From positions 1 through 64,000 of the forward strand of contig PPHI01000073.1 in assembly GCA_002901265.1 (NCBI GenBank): a DNA stretch of 64,000 bases, given 5' to 3'. This stretch comes from Rhodopirellula baltica (lineage in GTDB: Bacteria; Planctomycetota; Planctomycetia; Pirellulales; Pirellulaceae). Positions 45,641 to 55,900 of the stretch are shown here, one piece after another (positions within the stretch are counted from its first letter, which is position 1; every line of letters begins with the position of its first letter). The notes under the pieces are model-generated. The model had not been told where the DNA came from. It saw nothing but the letters and a program-made list of their open reading frames with translations, and made no database searches. The position numbers and the translations under genes were made by a program.

Positions 45641-46915
45641 TCAAACTTGTCCGGTTCGGCCGGTCATAACGATTTCGATTTCGTCCGCCGACCGACGGAT
45701 TGGGGTGACCCCCTCAGGCTCTTGGGCGGACCTTTTCAGCAACTCAGCAAAACGTTGAACAGAATCAGCTACCATTTGGTCCTGTAGCAATCTTGATAAC
45801 TGCTTCGCAAGATCACGATCACTTTGAAGGCATCTGCCGCAGCCAAGTTGCGAAACGCGATGCGCGTTGTCGAACTGGTCGAATGCCATCGGCCGGATGA
45901 GCTGAGGAATTCCCGACGCGATCGCTTGTGAAGTCGTCCCAATGCCGCCGTGATGGACAATCGCTCGGCAATGCGGCAGCAACTTGCCAAGCGGCACATA
46001 GGACTGCGTCCGAACGATACTCGGTAAGCCAGTCGGAAAGCATTGTGGGTGATTGGCTAAAAGCAGTCCTGGGAGATTGAGATCTGAACATACGTTGGCT
46101 GCTCTGCGGAAGAACTTTCGTGTATGCCAGTTCGCCGTTCCACCGGTGAAAACAACGGGGGCATCCGTCGGCAAGTCGAACATCGGCTCGGTCCCATCCG
46201 GAGTCGTACCGTCATAGCAAAGAAACCCAGTGTGACGTAGTTGCGGTATCGCACCCGCTGTCGATGGCGCATACCACTCTGGATAAAGTGCCAAGACGCG
46301 ATCGGGGGACAACCACCATTCGTTCATGATTCGATGAACTGGTGAAAGCCCCTGCTGTCTTCGAATGCGATTGATAGGCGGTGCGAGTAACGGATCGAGC
46401 ACCAATCGATCGCCAAGCCAGTATGCCAGATGAAATGAATGCGGGTTCGCGGTCGGTTCAAACCGCCACGGCGTCAATCGTGCCGGTGCGTCGGGGACAC
46501 GCAGCATCACGGGTGCAAGGTGGACGTCAACCAGCGGAACACTCGGTTCCAAATCGCGAAAAATTCGGGACCCAAAATCCAGCGGATGCGACACGAGCAC
46601 CGTCGAACCCGGCCGATAGAGTTTTTGAATCAACTCGAAGTGGGGTGTCAGAAAGTCCGAGGCGATCCCACGGATGACGCGTCGCATCCCACGTAGCAGT
46701 TTCCACGTTGCGGCGTCCGACAGCATGGTGTCGAATTTTTGTTGATCGATTAAGCAATAGGGGGTCAGCCCTTCGGCTTCGGCAATCTTGGCGTAGGGCT
46801 CTGCCAAGGAAATCGCCACGTCAAATCCGCGACGGCGCAGTTCGGCGCCGATAGCAACCATCGGGTTTAAGTCGCCGCGCGATCCCGGGGCCGACAAGAT
46901 GGCAAGCCGCTTCAT
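45641..46915 (-). CDS. GT1-family (UGT/MGT-type) glycosyltransferase
   Basis: A 424-residue GT-B fold enzyme. It starts MKRLAILSAPGSRGDLNPMVAIGAELRRRG, the N-terminal half-domain used by UGT, sterol and macrolide glycosyltransferases. The donor site is at the C-terminal side: PLGKLLPHCRAIVHHGGIGTTSQAIASG, then PMAFDQFDNAHRV. These fit a nucleotide-sugar transferase on a lipid or small hydrophobic acceptor; the acceptor is unknown. ATG 46915 lies 4 bases after the sigma-54 activator stop. ATG 46936 is also in frame and would overlap it. Co-transcription with the activator is likely. Confidence 0.88.
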   Translation of the reverse strand: MKRLAILSAPGSRGDLNPMVAIGAELRRRGFDVAISLAEPYAKIAEAEGLTPYCLIDQQKFDTMLSDAATWKLLRGMRRVIRGIASDFLTPHFELIQKLYRPGSTVLVSHPLDFGSRIFRDLEPSVPLVDVHLAPVMLRVPDAPARLTPWRFEPTANPHSFHLAYWLGDRLVLDPLLAPPINRIRRQQGLSPVHRIMNEWWLSPDRVLALYPEWYAPSTAGAIPQLRHTGFLCYDGTTPDGTEPMFDLPTDAPVVFTGGTANWHTRKFFRRAANVCSDLNLPGLLLANHPQCFPTGLPSIVRTQSYVPLGKLLPHCRAIVHHGGIGTTSQAIASGIPQLIRPMAFDQFDNAHRVSQLGCGRCLQSDRDLAKQLSRLLQDQMVADSVQRFAELLKRSAQEPEGVTPIRRSADEIEIVMTGRTGQV

Positions 46916-46919
46916 CCGA

Positions 46920-48740
46920 TTAGCGGCGAATTTCATATTCCGAGATCTTTCGATACGCCGTTGCTCGACTGATTCCAAGCAACCGGGCGGCTTTGGGGAC
47001 ATTGCCGTCGGTTCGTTCGAGCGCTTTTGTGATCAGGCGTTTTTCCCATTCGTCCAGCCGAAACGTATCGAGGCGACTGACACCGGCATCCCGCAGCCCA
47101 AGATCATCTGCTTCGATCGCTTGTCCGTCGGCCATCACCACAGCGCTGTCGACGACATTACGTAGCTGTCGCACGTTTCCAGGCCACATGTATTCGAGCA
47201 TGCGTTTGCGTGCTTGGTCGGTCATTCCCAGTTTGGCTCGACCATGTTGGCTGCGAAAGTGATGAAGGAAATGCTCCATCAACAATTCAATATCGTCACC
47301 ACGTTCACGCAGCGGCGGGATCAAAAGCTCGAACACACTGAGCCGATAAAACAGGTCTTCGCGAAAGCGTTTTTCACGGACAAATTCGGCCAGGTCGCGG
47401 TTCGTTGCCGCAATCACACGTACGTCCACATGGACTTCTTGAGTCCCGCCGACGGGGAGAAACGGGTGGCCTTCGAGAATCCGTAGCAACTTCGCTTGGC
47501 CTTCCAATGTCAGCTCACCGATTTCATCGAGGAACAACGTTCCTGTGTGAGCTTGTTGGAACCAACCTTCGTGGTCCGCATCGGCACCAGTGAACGATCC
47601 TTTCTTGTGGCCAAACAATTGGCTTTCGATCAATTCCGCTGGGATCGCGGCGCAGTTGACCGTCAGCATTGGCCGCCGCGAACGTTTGCTGTTTCGATGA
47701 ACAGCACGCGCGACCAGTTCCTTTCCGCAGCCGCTTTCACCACGAACCAATACACAGCCGTTCGCCTTCGCGACACGGACAATTTTTTCCTTCAATCGCA
47801 ACATCACGGGGCTTTCGCCGATCAATTCGTCGGTGTCGGCGTTGCGTTTGGCGATCTGCTGGGCTTCTGTTTTTAGCGAGTCGTGTTCGAGGGCGCGTTG
47901 CAGGCCGACGGCGAGCAGGCGTGCCGCGGCGACGGCGAGCTCGAAGTCGATTTCGTTGAATGAAGGTTCGTCGCGATAAAGGTGCAGAATGCCAATATTG
48001 GCTTCGTGGGTATCCAGCGGCACGTAAATCGCATCGGACCAATTTTGTTTTTTGGCTAGTCCATCCGCTTCGTCTTGTTCGCAACCTTTGTCGTTGACCC
48101 AAATCGCTTCGCCATTGCCCAAGACACGACGTTGGATCGACTTGCTGATTTTGACACGATCAATCTCGCCTTCGGGGCTCACCTTATGTGGTCTCTGGCG
48201 ACCATCACCGATATCAAATGACAGGCCCACAGCGTCGGCGTGTGCACGGTCGCGAAGAAGTTCCAAGACGGAGTCGATGATATCATCGGGGTTCTCCGAT
48301 CGCAGCATCGACAGGCTTAACTGGTAGAGGTCGAAGAGATATCCGGCGTGGGCGATGTCACGCATCGGATCGTCGTAGTCATCTTGCCGAGACATCGCGA
48401 TGTCTTGGACGATGGTTTGAAACGCGTCTTCGACTTCTGTGTCTTCGTCGGGACTGACGAATAAGATCTCCGTTCCGCCGATTTTCAGGGTGGATTGGTC
48501 GATGATTTGAGCCGAATCGATCTTTTGTCCATTCACCAATGTGCCGTTGCGGCTGCCGGTGTCACGGACTTGCCAAAGGCCTTCTTCGAAATACACCACC
48601 GCATGAAATCGGCTGGCGACCGGATCGGACAACATGATCTCGCAAGTCGACCCGCGTCCGACGTGCATCGGGCGGTCGGGATCCAATAGGAAATGGCGGC
48701 CTTTTTCGGGGCCGTTTTGAACTGCGAGGTACGCGACCAT
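46920..48740 (-). CDS. Sigma-54 activator with FHA and GAF sensor domains
   Basis: A 606-residue bacterial enhancer-binding protein. An FHA domain comes first (GRHFLLDPDRPMHVGRGSTCEI, SRFHAVVYFE, DTGSRNGTLVNG), so it should read a phospho-threonine partner. A GAF domain follows (about 140-295). The AAA+ domain has Walker A GESGCGKELVARAVH, the sigma-54-contacting loop as GSFTGA, and Walker B TLFLDEIGEL. A Fis-type helix-turn-helix ends the protein (NVPKAARLLGISRATAYRKI). An ATG at 48782 is also in frame. FHA input implies control by a Ser/Thr kinase, a common theme in planctomycetes. Its target is unknown; the directly following glycosyltransferase is the obvious candidate. Confidence 0.92.
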   Translation of the reverse strand: MVAYLAVQNGPEKGRHFLLDPDRPMHVGRGSTCEIMLSDPVASRFHAVVYFEEGLWQVRDTGSRNGTLVNGQKIDSAQIIDQSTLKIGGTEILFVSPDEDTEVEDAFQTIVQDIAMSRQDDYDDPMRDIAHAGYLFDLYQLSLSMLRSENPDDIIDSVLELLRDRAHADAVGLSFDIGDGRQRPHKVSPEGEIDRVKISKSIQRRVLGNGEAIWVNDKGCEQDEADGLAKKQNWSDAIYVPLDTHEANIGILHLYRDEPSFNEIDFELAVAAARLLAVGLQRALEHDSLKTEAQQIAKRNADTDELIGESPVMLRLKEKIVRVAKANGCVLVRGESGCGKELVARAVHRNSKRSRRPMLTVNCAAIPAELIESQLFGHKKGSFTGADADHEGWFQQAHTGTLFLDEIGELTLEGQAKLLRILEGHPFLPVGGTQEVHVDVRVIAATNRDLAEFVREKRFREDLFYRLSVFELLIPPLRERGDDIELLMEHFLHHFRSQHGRAKLGMTDQARKRMLEYMWPGNVRQLRNVVDSAVVMADGQAIEADDLGLRDAGVSRLDTFRLDEWEKRLITKALERTDGNVPKAARLLGISRATAYRKISEYEIRR

Positions 48741-48979
48741 GATTCGTTCACGTCGTTGGTGACTAACCAGCGTGGGGTTCATCCGCCGCGATCATGCCGC
48801 ATCGAACCGATACTGATGCCGGTTATCGTTTTCAAAGCCGAAAAGTTTCGGTGCAAACAATCATATTCCGCAGAAAAGACATTCGGAATCAACCGACGTT
48901 TTGCCGCAGAAGTTTGCCGAACTTCCAAGGTGGGCGTTGTGGCCCTTACGGTCAATCCGGGAGTCGCAGCATCTGTACA

Positions 48980-50842
48980 TTATGATGACAAGCTAGGCGA
49001 AGCTACCTCAATCGGCGGTTCCATCACACCCCGGCAACGCCGATAGACGATCACTCCTTCGACGATCATCCAAACCTGCAACGCTAAAATCGAAAGCCCA
49101 AACAGGCTGAGCACCAGATTGCCGTCAGGGATCCAACGATTGTAAAGGTCCGACGTGATTGCCCAGGCTGGCATCAACATCATCATCAGCATAGGAATCA
49201 AAACGACAGCGACTGGTTTACTGCGACGTGCGAGGTAAACAAACGCAACCATCAGTGCCAGGCCAGCGAGAAGCTGATTGGTCGCACCAAATAGCGGCCA
49301 CAGGACCATCCCACCTGCCCCAGGCTTCTCGCCGGCAAAAATCGCGATCGCGAGTCCGATGCCAACGGCGATACCTGTCGAAACATATTTGTTCGCCAAC
49401 GGCTTGGCTCCCGCAGACAAAGCGAGTTCGCTAACCACATAGCGCTGCAGACGAGTTGCGGTATCCAGCGTCGTCGCCGCGAAACAAGCGACCAGCACCG
49501 CCATCGTGGCGATTGCCAATCGCAGCGGGAGGCCGAGTGTAGTTAAGAAATTTCCGCCGCCGTCGATGAATGCACGCAGTTTCTTAGGCAGCTTTTGGTT
49601 GACCCAACCGGCGTCGGGTTCGCCATTGGCACCCGTGCGGTAGTACTCGCGCCACGCCTGCTGACCCGAAGATGCGTTCCGGGTGATCAACACGGTTCCG
49701 ATCGGAGATTCGGGGGTGGCGATTTCCGCGGTGACGACGGTTCGCTCGAGCGCTCCCATACCCACTCCTGCCGAGCAGGCCAGGATCACGAGCACGGCGA
49801 GCATGCCTTCGAGAAGCATGCTGCCATAGCCGACCGCTTGTGCGTCTGTCGCTTTCTCGAGTTGCTTGCTAGTCGTTCCGCTGCTGACCAAGCAATGGAA
49901 GCCGCTGCAGGCGCCACACGCAATCGTGATAAACAAAAACGGAAACATGCTCGGTGCGTCAGCGGGAACTTCGCTGGCAATCGCCGGGGCCGAATTCAAC
50001 AGATCGGCTTCGCCGGTGAAGGAGGCGATCGCCAGCCCTGCCACCAGCAGAGCCAACGCGACGAATAGCTGTAAACTGTTGATGTAGTCGCGTGGCTGTA
50101 GTAGCAACCAAACAGGTAGCACAGACGCGACGAACGCATACGCCAACAAAGCGAACGTCCAAACCACGACCGGTGTGAAAAGCTCGTCGCCTTCGGGAAG
50201 CCATCCGGCGAGGTCAAGCGGCAGCCAGTACGCGCCCGCGTAGACGGCCAGATATAAGCACGCCAAGCCGACTAAACTGGGGACAATCAGGCCACCGCCT
50301 TTGCGATAACGTAGTCCGATGACGACGGCGATCGGCATCGCGATCCAAACGCTAAGAACCGATTCTGGGTACAGCGCAAAGATGTTCGCAATCACCAACC
50401 CAAAGACGGCCAAGACGATCGAAAGGGCGAGCGCGAGGATGACCAGGAAAAGCACCTTTGCCCGCGTCGAGATCAGTCGTCCGGCGGCTTGCCCGATCGT
50501 TTGTCCGCGGTTGCGAATCGAAATCACGAGGGCAGCTAAGTCGTGAACGCCGCCGATCAGGATGGAGCCGAACACCACCCATAAAAGCGCCGGGAGCCAG
50601 CCCCAGAACACCGCGAGTGCCGGTCCGACGATCGGCCCCGTGCCCGCGATGCTGGTGAAGTGGTGCCCGAACACGATCGACTTTCTCGTCGGGACAAAGT
50701 CGATGTCGTCGCGGCATTCGACACTCGGCATCGGCGCATCGTCGGTCAACGCGAACAATCGCTTGGCCAGCCATTTGCCGTAGGTGTTGTAGGCCAGGAT
50801 GAAGCCAGCCATGGACAATACAGCGACAACCAGAGTGCTCAT
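48980..50842 (-). CDS. cstA: Carbon starvation protein CstA-like transporter
   Basis: A 620-residue membrane protein of the CstA/BtsT family, which imports peptides or pyruvate. Hallmarks include the N-terminal block VLSMAGFILAYNTYGKWLAKRLF, FGHHFTSIAGTGPIVGPALAVFWGWLPALLWVVFGSI, GACSGFHCLVSSGTTSKQL and LWPLFGATNQLLAGLALM near the end. It is shorter than the E. coli paralogues of about 700 residues but keeps all the core helices. The gene stands alone on the minus strand, divergent from trxB. I see no CRP-like site in the 343-base upstream region. A central extracytoplasmic loop (about residues 375-420) is hydrophilic. Confidence 0.92.
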   Translation of the reverse strand: MSTLVVAVLSMAGFILAYNTYGKWLAKRLFALTDDAPMPSVECRDDIDFVPTRKSIVFGHHFTSIAGTGPIVGPALAVFWGWLPALLWVVFGSILIGGVHDLAALVISIRNRGQTIGQAAGRLISTRAKVLFLVILALALSIVLAVFGLVIANIFALYPESVLSVWIAMPIAVVIGLRYRKGGGLIVPSLVGLACLYLAVYAGAYWLPLDLAGWLPEGDELFTPVVVWTFALLAYAFVASVLPVWLLLQPRDYINSLQLFVALALLVAGLAIASFTGEADLLNSAPAIASEVPADAPSMFPFLFITIACGACSGFHCLVSSGTTSKQLEKATDAQAVGYGSMLLEGMLAVLVILACSAGVGMGALERTVVTAEIATPESPIGTVLITRNASSGQQAWREYYRTGANGEPDAGWVNQKLPKKLRAFIDGGGNFLTTLGLPLRLAIATMAVLVACFAATTLDTATRLQRYVVSELALSAGAKPLANKYVSTGIAVGIGLAIAIFAGEKPGAGGMVLWPLFGATNQLLAGLALMVAFVYLARRSKPVAVVLIPMLMMMLMPAWAITSDLYNRWIPDGNLVLSLFGLSILALQVWMIVEGVIVYRRCRGVMEPPIEVASPSLSS

Positions 50843-51075
50843 AGTAAGCCGAACGACTTTTGTGGTGGATCAACGGAGGGGGCGGCGATAGCTAGGCATC
50901 AAGATGCCAGATTGCGGGGCGAGGTTCGTGCTTGCAGTCGCCGTCATGTGGAAAGGATGCCCCTTAGCGGGCGAATGAACAGTTTAGCCGAAATCGATCG
51001 GCGAGTTGATCCGGCCTTTGTACCCGACATGCTTTAAGCGGGCCGAAATCACCGAATTGAACGATTTGCTCATGG

Positions 51076-51104
51076 TTCCCGCCTCCCTTGTCGACTCCTA
51101 TAAT
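51076..51104 (+). promoter_or_regulatory. Candidate sigma-70-type promoter of trxB
   Basis: A consensus -10 box TATAAT (51099-51104) is preceded at 17 bases by a weak -35 (TTCCCG, 51076-51081). It lies about 80 bases before the GTG start of trxB in the 343-base cstA-trxB interval. No other gene is seen in that interval. Confidence 0.4.
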
Positions 51105-51185
51105 TCCGCCTAATCCATCCTGTCTTACCAACGGATACACTCGATTTGGTTGGGCAACTGCAACAAGAATAGGAGCCGTAGAACG

Positions 51186-52286
51186 GTGAGCGACTCGATC
51201 GAAAAAACTGTCATCATTGGTAGCGGCCCCGCCGGTTGGTCTGCTGCGATTTATGCAGCCCGTGCGAACCTGGATCCCGTCGTTTACGAAGGGACTGTCA
51301 AAGCCGAGATGATCCCGCTGGGACAACTTGCATTTACCACCGAAGTCGAAAACTACCCCGGCTTCCCCGCCGGAAACATCCGAGCGTTCGTCGAGTCGGC
51401 GGTTGATGAGAAACGCCATTACAACCTGCCCGCGATCCCCGGCCCCGAACATTCCAAGGGCAAGGGAAAGTCTCGTTTCAGTTTGGGTGACATCACGCCT
51501 CACTACGCGGTGCAAGGCATCGAGTTGATGGAGCTGATGAAGCAGCAGGCGTTGAACTTCGGCACCCGGGTGGTCGGCGAAGACATTGTCAGCGTCGACT
51601 TCAGCGGCGAGATTAAAAAGCTGACCACCAGTGGCGGCCAAACGGTGGAAGCGAAAACGGTGATCATCGCCACCGGTGCACGCGCAAACTACTTGGGCCT
51701 GGAAAGCGAAGAAGAGTACAAGAACAAAGGCGTCAGCGCGTGTGCCGTTTGTGACGGTGCCCTGCCCGTCTTTCGAGCCAAGCCGTTGGCGGTGGTCGGC
51801 GGTGGTGACTCGGCTGTCGAAGAAGCCGTTTACTTGGCAAACCTCAAAGACGCCAAGACGATTTACATGTTGATCCGTCGCGAGGAAATGCGTGCCAGCA
51901 AGGTCATGCAAGAACGTGCCAAATCACATCCCAACATCGAGATCCTTTGGAACACCGTTGTGGAGGAAGTCGTCGGTGACGGAAACGTGGTGACCGGGTT
52001 GAAGGTCAAGAGCACCAAAGATGACTCGATCAGCGATTTGGATGTCGGTGGCCTGTTTGTCGCGATCGGTCACACGCCAAACACCGCGTTCTTGGACGGG
52101 GCTGTCGAAATGAAAGACAGCGGCTACATCGTTTGGAAAAAGCCGTTCCGGACCAATACTTCCGTAACCGGTGTCTTCGCCGCTGGCGACGTTGCTGACG
52201 ATTACTACCGTCAAGCGATCACGTCATCTGGAACCGGGTGCATGGCTGCTTTGGACGCGGAGCGTTTTCTGGCCGAGCAAGAGTAA
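51186..52286 (+). CDS. trxB: Thioredoxin-disulfide reductase with an extra insert
   Basis: A 366-residue flavoenzyme reducing thioredoxin with NADPH in the cytoplasm. GTG 51186 is preceded by AGGAG (about 51174-51178). FAD binding is GSGPAG (residues 12-17), the redox pair is Cys186-Ala-Val-Cys189 in [14 protein letters not shown] binding is [12 protein letters not shown], and the C-terminal FAD site is [10 protein letters not shown]. Normal enzymes are about 315 residues. Here some 45 residues (about 62-110, charged and Pro/Gly/Lys-rich, SKGKGKSRF) sit between ENYPGFP and the helix [10 protein letters not shown]. The insert would lie near the FAD domain surface. A strong terminator follows, so the gene is monocistronic. 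Confidence 0.93.
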   Translation: MSDSIEKTVIIGSGPAGWSAAIYAARANLDPVVYEGTVKAEMIPLGQLAFTTEVENYPGFPAGNIRAFVESAVDEKRHYNLPAIPGPEHSKGKGKSRFSLGDITPHYAVQGIELMELMKQQALNFGTRVVGEDIVSVDFSGEIKKLTTSGGQTVEAKTVIIATGARANYLGLESEEEYKNKGVSACAVCDGALPVFRAKPLAVVGGGDSAVEEAVYLANLKDAKTIYMLIRREEMRASKVMQERAKSHPNIEILWNTVVEEVVGDGNVVTGLKVKSTKDDSISDLDVGGLFVAIGHTPNTAFLDGAVEMKDSGYIVWKKPFRTNTSVTGVFAAGDVADDYYRQAITSSGTGCMAALDAERFLAEQE

Positions 52287-52356
52287 AGCGGCGGAAACGC
52301 CAAAGAGACGATTGCAGCTTGGGCGGGCGAACTGCCCCCAAGCCGCCTCAAAAGAT

Positions 52357-52390
52357 AACGCCACGATGAATGGTCATCGTGGCGTTTTTT
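52357..52390 (+). terminator. Rho-independent terminator of trxB
   Basis: AACGCCACGATGA (52357-52369) pairs perfectly with TCATCGTGGCGTT (52374-52386) around a four-base loop, followed by a run of T (52385-52390). It lies about 70 bases after the trxB stop. Confidence 0.92.
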
Positions 52391-52434
52391 ATGGCGACCA
52401 GCGATTGTCGCTCACCTGATTGCTGATTAGCCAG

Positions 52435-52923
52435 CTAGATCTTTGACGCGTACTGTTCGGCGTATTCGATCGTCCAGGCATCGATGACGTTTTCGAATTC
52501 TTCGACTTCGACTTCTTCGATATTGCGAAAGAGCGAGCGGTTAAAGAACTCGCGGTTCTTGATCGTCGCTTTGCCTTTGAGGTCCAGAACCCGCAAGTCA
52601 CTGTACGGTCGAATGACCATTTCGAAACGGCTGTACTGGTTGGCACGTCTGCCGTTTTGGATCAGCAGATCGTCCCGGTAAGCGGCCGTTCCCCAGCCGA
52701 CTTCTCCGAATAGGGCTTCTTGTCGAAAGCCGGGGAATGCGTCGATGATATCGTTAATCTTGGCTTCGATCCGTTCCGAGAGCGACAATCGAAATGACGT
52801 GTGGAGGCGTTTGAGTTCCTCTTCGGTCAGTTCTTCGCGTTTGGCCTCGGATTGCGATTTGTCGCGGCGTTGTTCGCCACGTTGAATCGCGGATTGAAGT
52901 CGAGACTTGAAGTCATCGCTCAT
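52435..52923 (-). CDS. Small charged protein of unknown function coupled to tex
   Basis: A 162-residue soluble protein I do not recognise. It starts with a very charged helical region (FKSRLQSAIQRGEQRRDKSQ, then REELTEEELKRLH). A folded-looking section follows: PGFRQEALFGEVGWGTAAYRDD, FEMVIRPYSDLRVLDLKGKATIKNRE, and EFENVIDAWTIEYAEQYASKI. There is no signal peptide and no membrane helix. Its start codon overlaps the stop of the Tex-like gene in an ATGA junction, so the two are translated together. That makes an accessory role for the Tex-like RNA-binding protein the simplest hypothesis. No family motif supports it directly. Confidence 0.75.
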   Translation of the reverse strand: MSDDFKSRLQSAIQRGEQRRDKSQSEAKREELTEEELKRLHTSFRLSLSERIEAKINDIIDAFPGFRQEALFGEVGWGTAAYRDDLLIQNGRRANQYSRFEMVIRPYSDLRVLDLKGKATIKNREFFNRSLFRNIEEVEVEEFENVIDAWTIEYAEQYASKI

Positions 52924-55900
52924 TCCTGTGCCTCCGATGCTTCTCCCGTGTTGCCATCGTTTGCAGCTGGCTCGGGTTTCGCGGGAGCCGTTTCTGCGGG
53001 CGTTTCCGCAACAGGTGGCGCCGAGTCGCTGGCCTTGGGTTTGTTTTCCTTGGCGGGCTTCTTCGCAGGCTCGGGCTGGCTTTGATTGGAGTAGAACTGC
53101 ATCAAATCGCCAAACGACCGAAGCGGCTCGTCGCCCTTCTGCATCGCATCGGTGATCGGTTTGGATTCTGCCTTGGCGACAACGCGATAGGATTCAGGGC
53201 GATGAGGTTTACGACCGCGGTCATTCGACTTGCCGCGACCGCCACCACGTTGGTTGCCGCCCGGTTTGCCTTGTCCACGTCCGCCTTGTTGTCCGCCGCC
53301 AGCTTCCCGCGACCGCCGCCTTGGCCACGTCCACCCTGGCCGCCTTGACCACGGCTTGCGCCCTGTCCGCGTCCGCCGCCTTGGCCACCACGGGCTTGGC
53401 CGCGTCCGCCCGCATCACCACGTCGTGAGCCTTGTCGCCCTTCCGAATCGCTGGGTTTGGCGTTCTTTTTCGAGTTCCTGTTCGCGTTCTGGCGACAGGG
53501 CGCTCAGGCCGACGCGGCGACGTTTCTCGTCGATTCCGGTGACCCAAGCGGTAACGACGTCGCCGACTTGGATGGCTTCGTTGAGGTCTTCGACGTAGCC
53601 GTCGCTCAAGCGACTGACGTGAATCAGGCCGCTGCAATCGGGGGCGAGTTCGACGAAGACGCCAAAGCTCATCACGCCGACGACCACACCGATCACCTGA
53701 TCGCCAGGTTGGAGCGTTTTCAGTGTAGGCATCGTGTTCAGGACGCCTGGAGGGTCACCGCTGTTGGCGGTTTCGCCGAATGGGTCGCAAAGCCAATCAA
53801 CCAGTTGTGCGACGCGATAGCGACCGACTTGCCATTCCTTGATGCACTTGTCGATCTTCGCCTTTTCGGGGCGTGGGCGACGCACCGGTTCTGACTCTGG
53901 CGTATCGCCGGCGTCAGCGGCTGGTTCGCTTGCCGCTTCTGGTTCGGCTGCCGATTCCGCAGGTGCCGATTCCGCTGCTTCCTCTGAAGACGCTTCCGTC
54001 GTTTCGGCAGCTGCGGGTTCGGCGGTTTCGCTTTCCGTTGGTGCTGGCGAATCGGTTGTTGCTTCGGCGTCTTGTGCAGGCATTTCTGCAGTCGACTCGC
54101 CTTCTGGCAAGCTGAATTCACTTGCTTTGTCGCCGGCGGTGTCAAAGTCTTCGACTGGCGCGGGTGCCGCCGGCGTGGTCGCGTCGACCAGTTTGGGTTC
54201 GTCGGCTGCTTTGTCGTAGCTCGGTGCTTGGTAGCCTGGAGGCGACGAAGGGGGCAGCTCAATCGACAGTGCCGTCGCCAATTTTTTGGCCAGTACGTAG
54301 TCGTCGGGGTGGATCAGCGTTCCGTCGAGTGCTTCGTCACTACCAAAGACGCGAAGGAACGGCAGAGCTTGCCGCGACTGAACGGCGGTTTCCCATTCAG
54401 CGATTTCGAGCAATTCGTTGCGTGAGCTGAACAGATTCGATTCGCGTTTTTGAACCAATGCGTTGGCGATGGATTGGTCCATGCCAGGCAGTTGTTCCAG
54501 CCATGGCAGCGCGGCCGCGTTGACATCGACGCCACCGCGTGAGGCTCCGCTGGACATCAGGTGACTGAGTGAAATCTCCAACGCGTCATCGGCCAGTTCG
54601 CTTTGGAACGACGCTAGGCGGAGACGCAACGGATCAACTTTCGCGTAAGCCTGTGCCGGGTGCAGGACGGAGAACGCAATCCATGCGGCCGCTCGAAAAC
54701 GTCGCGGGGTAGACCGCATTTCCGAGTTGGCAACATCGCTGCTGGCATACGTGTCGGCACCGGTTCGGTCGGCAACGGTCCAGCGGATCGAGCCGTCGGG
54801 CGATTGTCCAATCAGGTCGCCGAGAGCGATCAGGCAGGCGCGGCGAGCGGGGCCGTTACTGACGATCACCAGATCCACGTTGTATTGGTGGATCAGCTCG
54901 CCCATTTTAGCGACTGCTTGACCGCGAACGTTGCCGCTCAGTTGGCAAGGCAGGTCTTCGCCGTGCAGCACACGTCCGTCGGCATTGACGATTGCGGTCG
55001 CAGCGGTTTTGGGGCCGACCGCGTCGATCGACATCACGACTTTGGCGTCGAGTGGGCCGCGGTTGATGTGCTTGCGGAGGTGATCGGTGACAACACCGAC
55101 CAATCGCGTCGACGCACGCTCGTGCAACTCGTCCCACCAAGCCGCTTCGGCCGCTTCACGAATATCGGCTTCGTGTTGCATGACCAAGTCGGACAGCGTC
55201 GCTTCAAGTTTACGGTTGAGTCCGACAACCGATTTTTTGATCTCGGCAACCAGCTTTGCGGCGTCGTACTCGAATGAGCAAACGGCAACTTGGCTGCGTA
55301 GGGCGCGGCCAAGCATGACGACTTGGAACGCGCTCAGTTTACTGGCGGGAAGACGTTTGCCTTCGAGCGGCTTCAAGACGCTGACCAACCAACGACGGCG
55401 TCGCTGGCGTGGCGAGATTTTCTTTTTCTTCTTCGGAGCCGGTGGCTTTTTGGCTTCTTTGACGGTCGTGTTTTCTTCGGCGTCAGTCTTGAAGCTTGGC
55501 AGGTCTGCGGCGTCGCCGGGGCTTGACGCAGCTTGGTCTGCGGGGGCGGTTTCACCGTCGCCAGCGGCGGTTTCTGCACTGGCATCGGCCTTCGGTTCCC
55601 CCGCAGCATCAGAAGCCGGCTCGGCGTTGCTTTCGGATGCTTCGCCAGCAGGTTCAGCGGTCGCGGTGACTTCCTCGGCCGCGTTTTCGTCGGCGGCAGG
55701 TTTCGATTCGGCGACCGTGTTTTCAGACGAGTCGTCTTCGTCGTGGTGCGAGTCCGAATCATCGTGGTCATGATCGTCGTCATCGGCACCGCCGATGTGA
55801 GGATCGTGCACATCCGAAATGTGGATTTTCGCGTTTCGGCTGAGCCAACGGACCGCGGCACTGATGACACGTGGATCACCGGCCAATCGGTGTGGCAATG

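Noticed and set aside
50964-51911. Long open minus-strand frame (315 residues) opposite trxB
   Set aside because: It lies entirely antisense to trxB and its upstream region, has no family-like content, and mirrors trxB codon structure.
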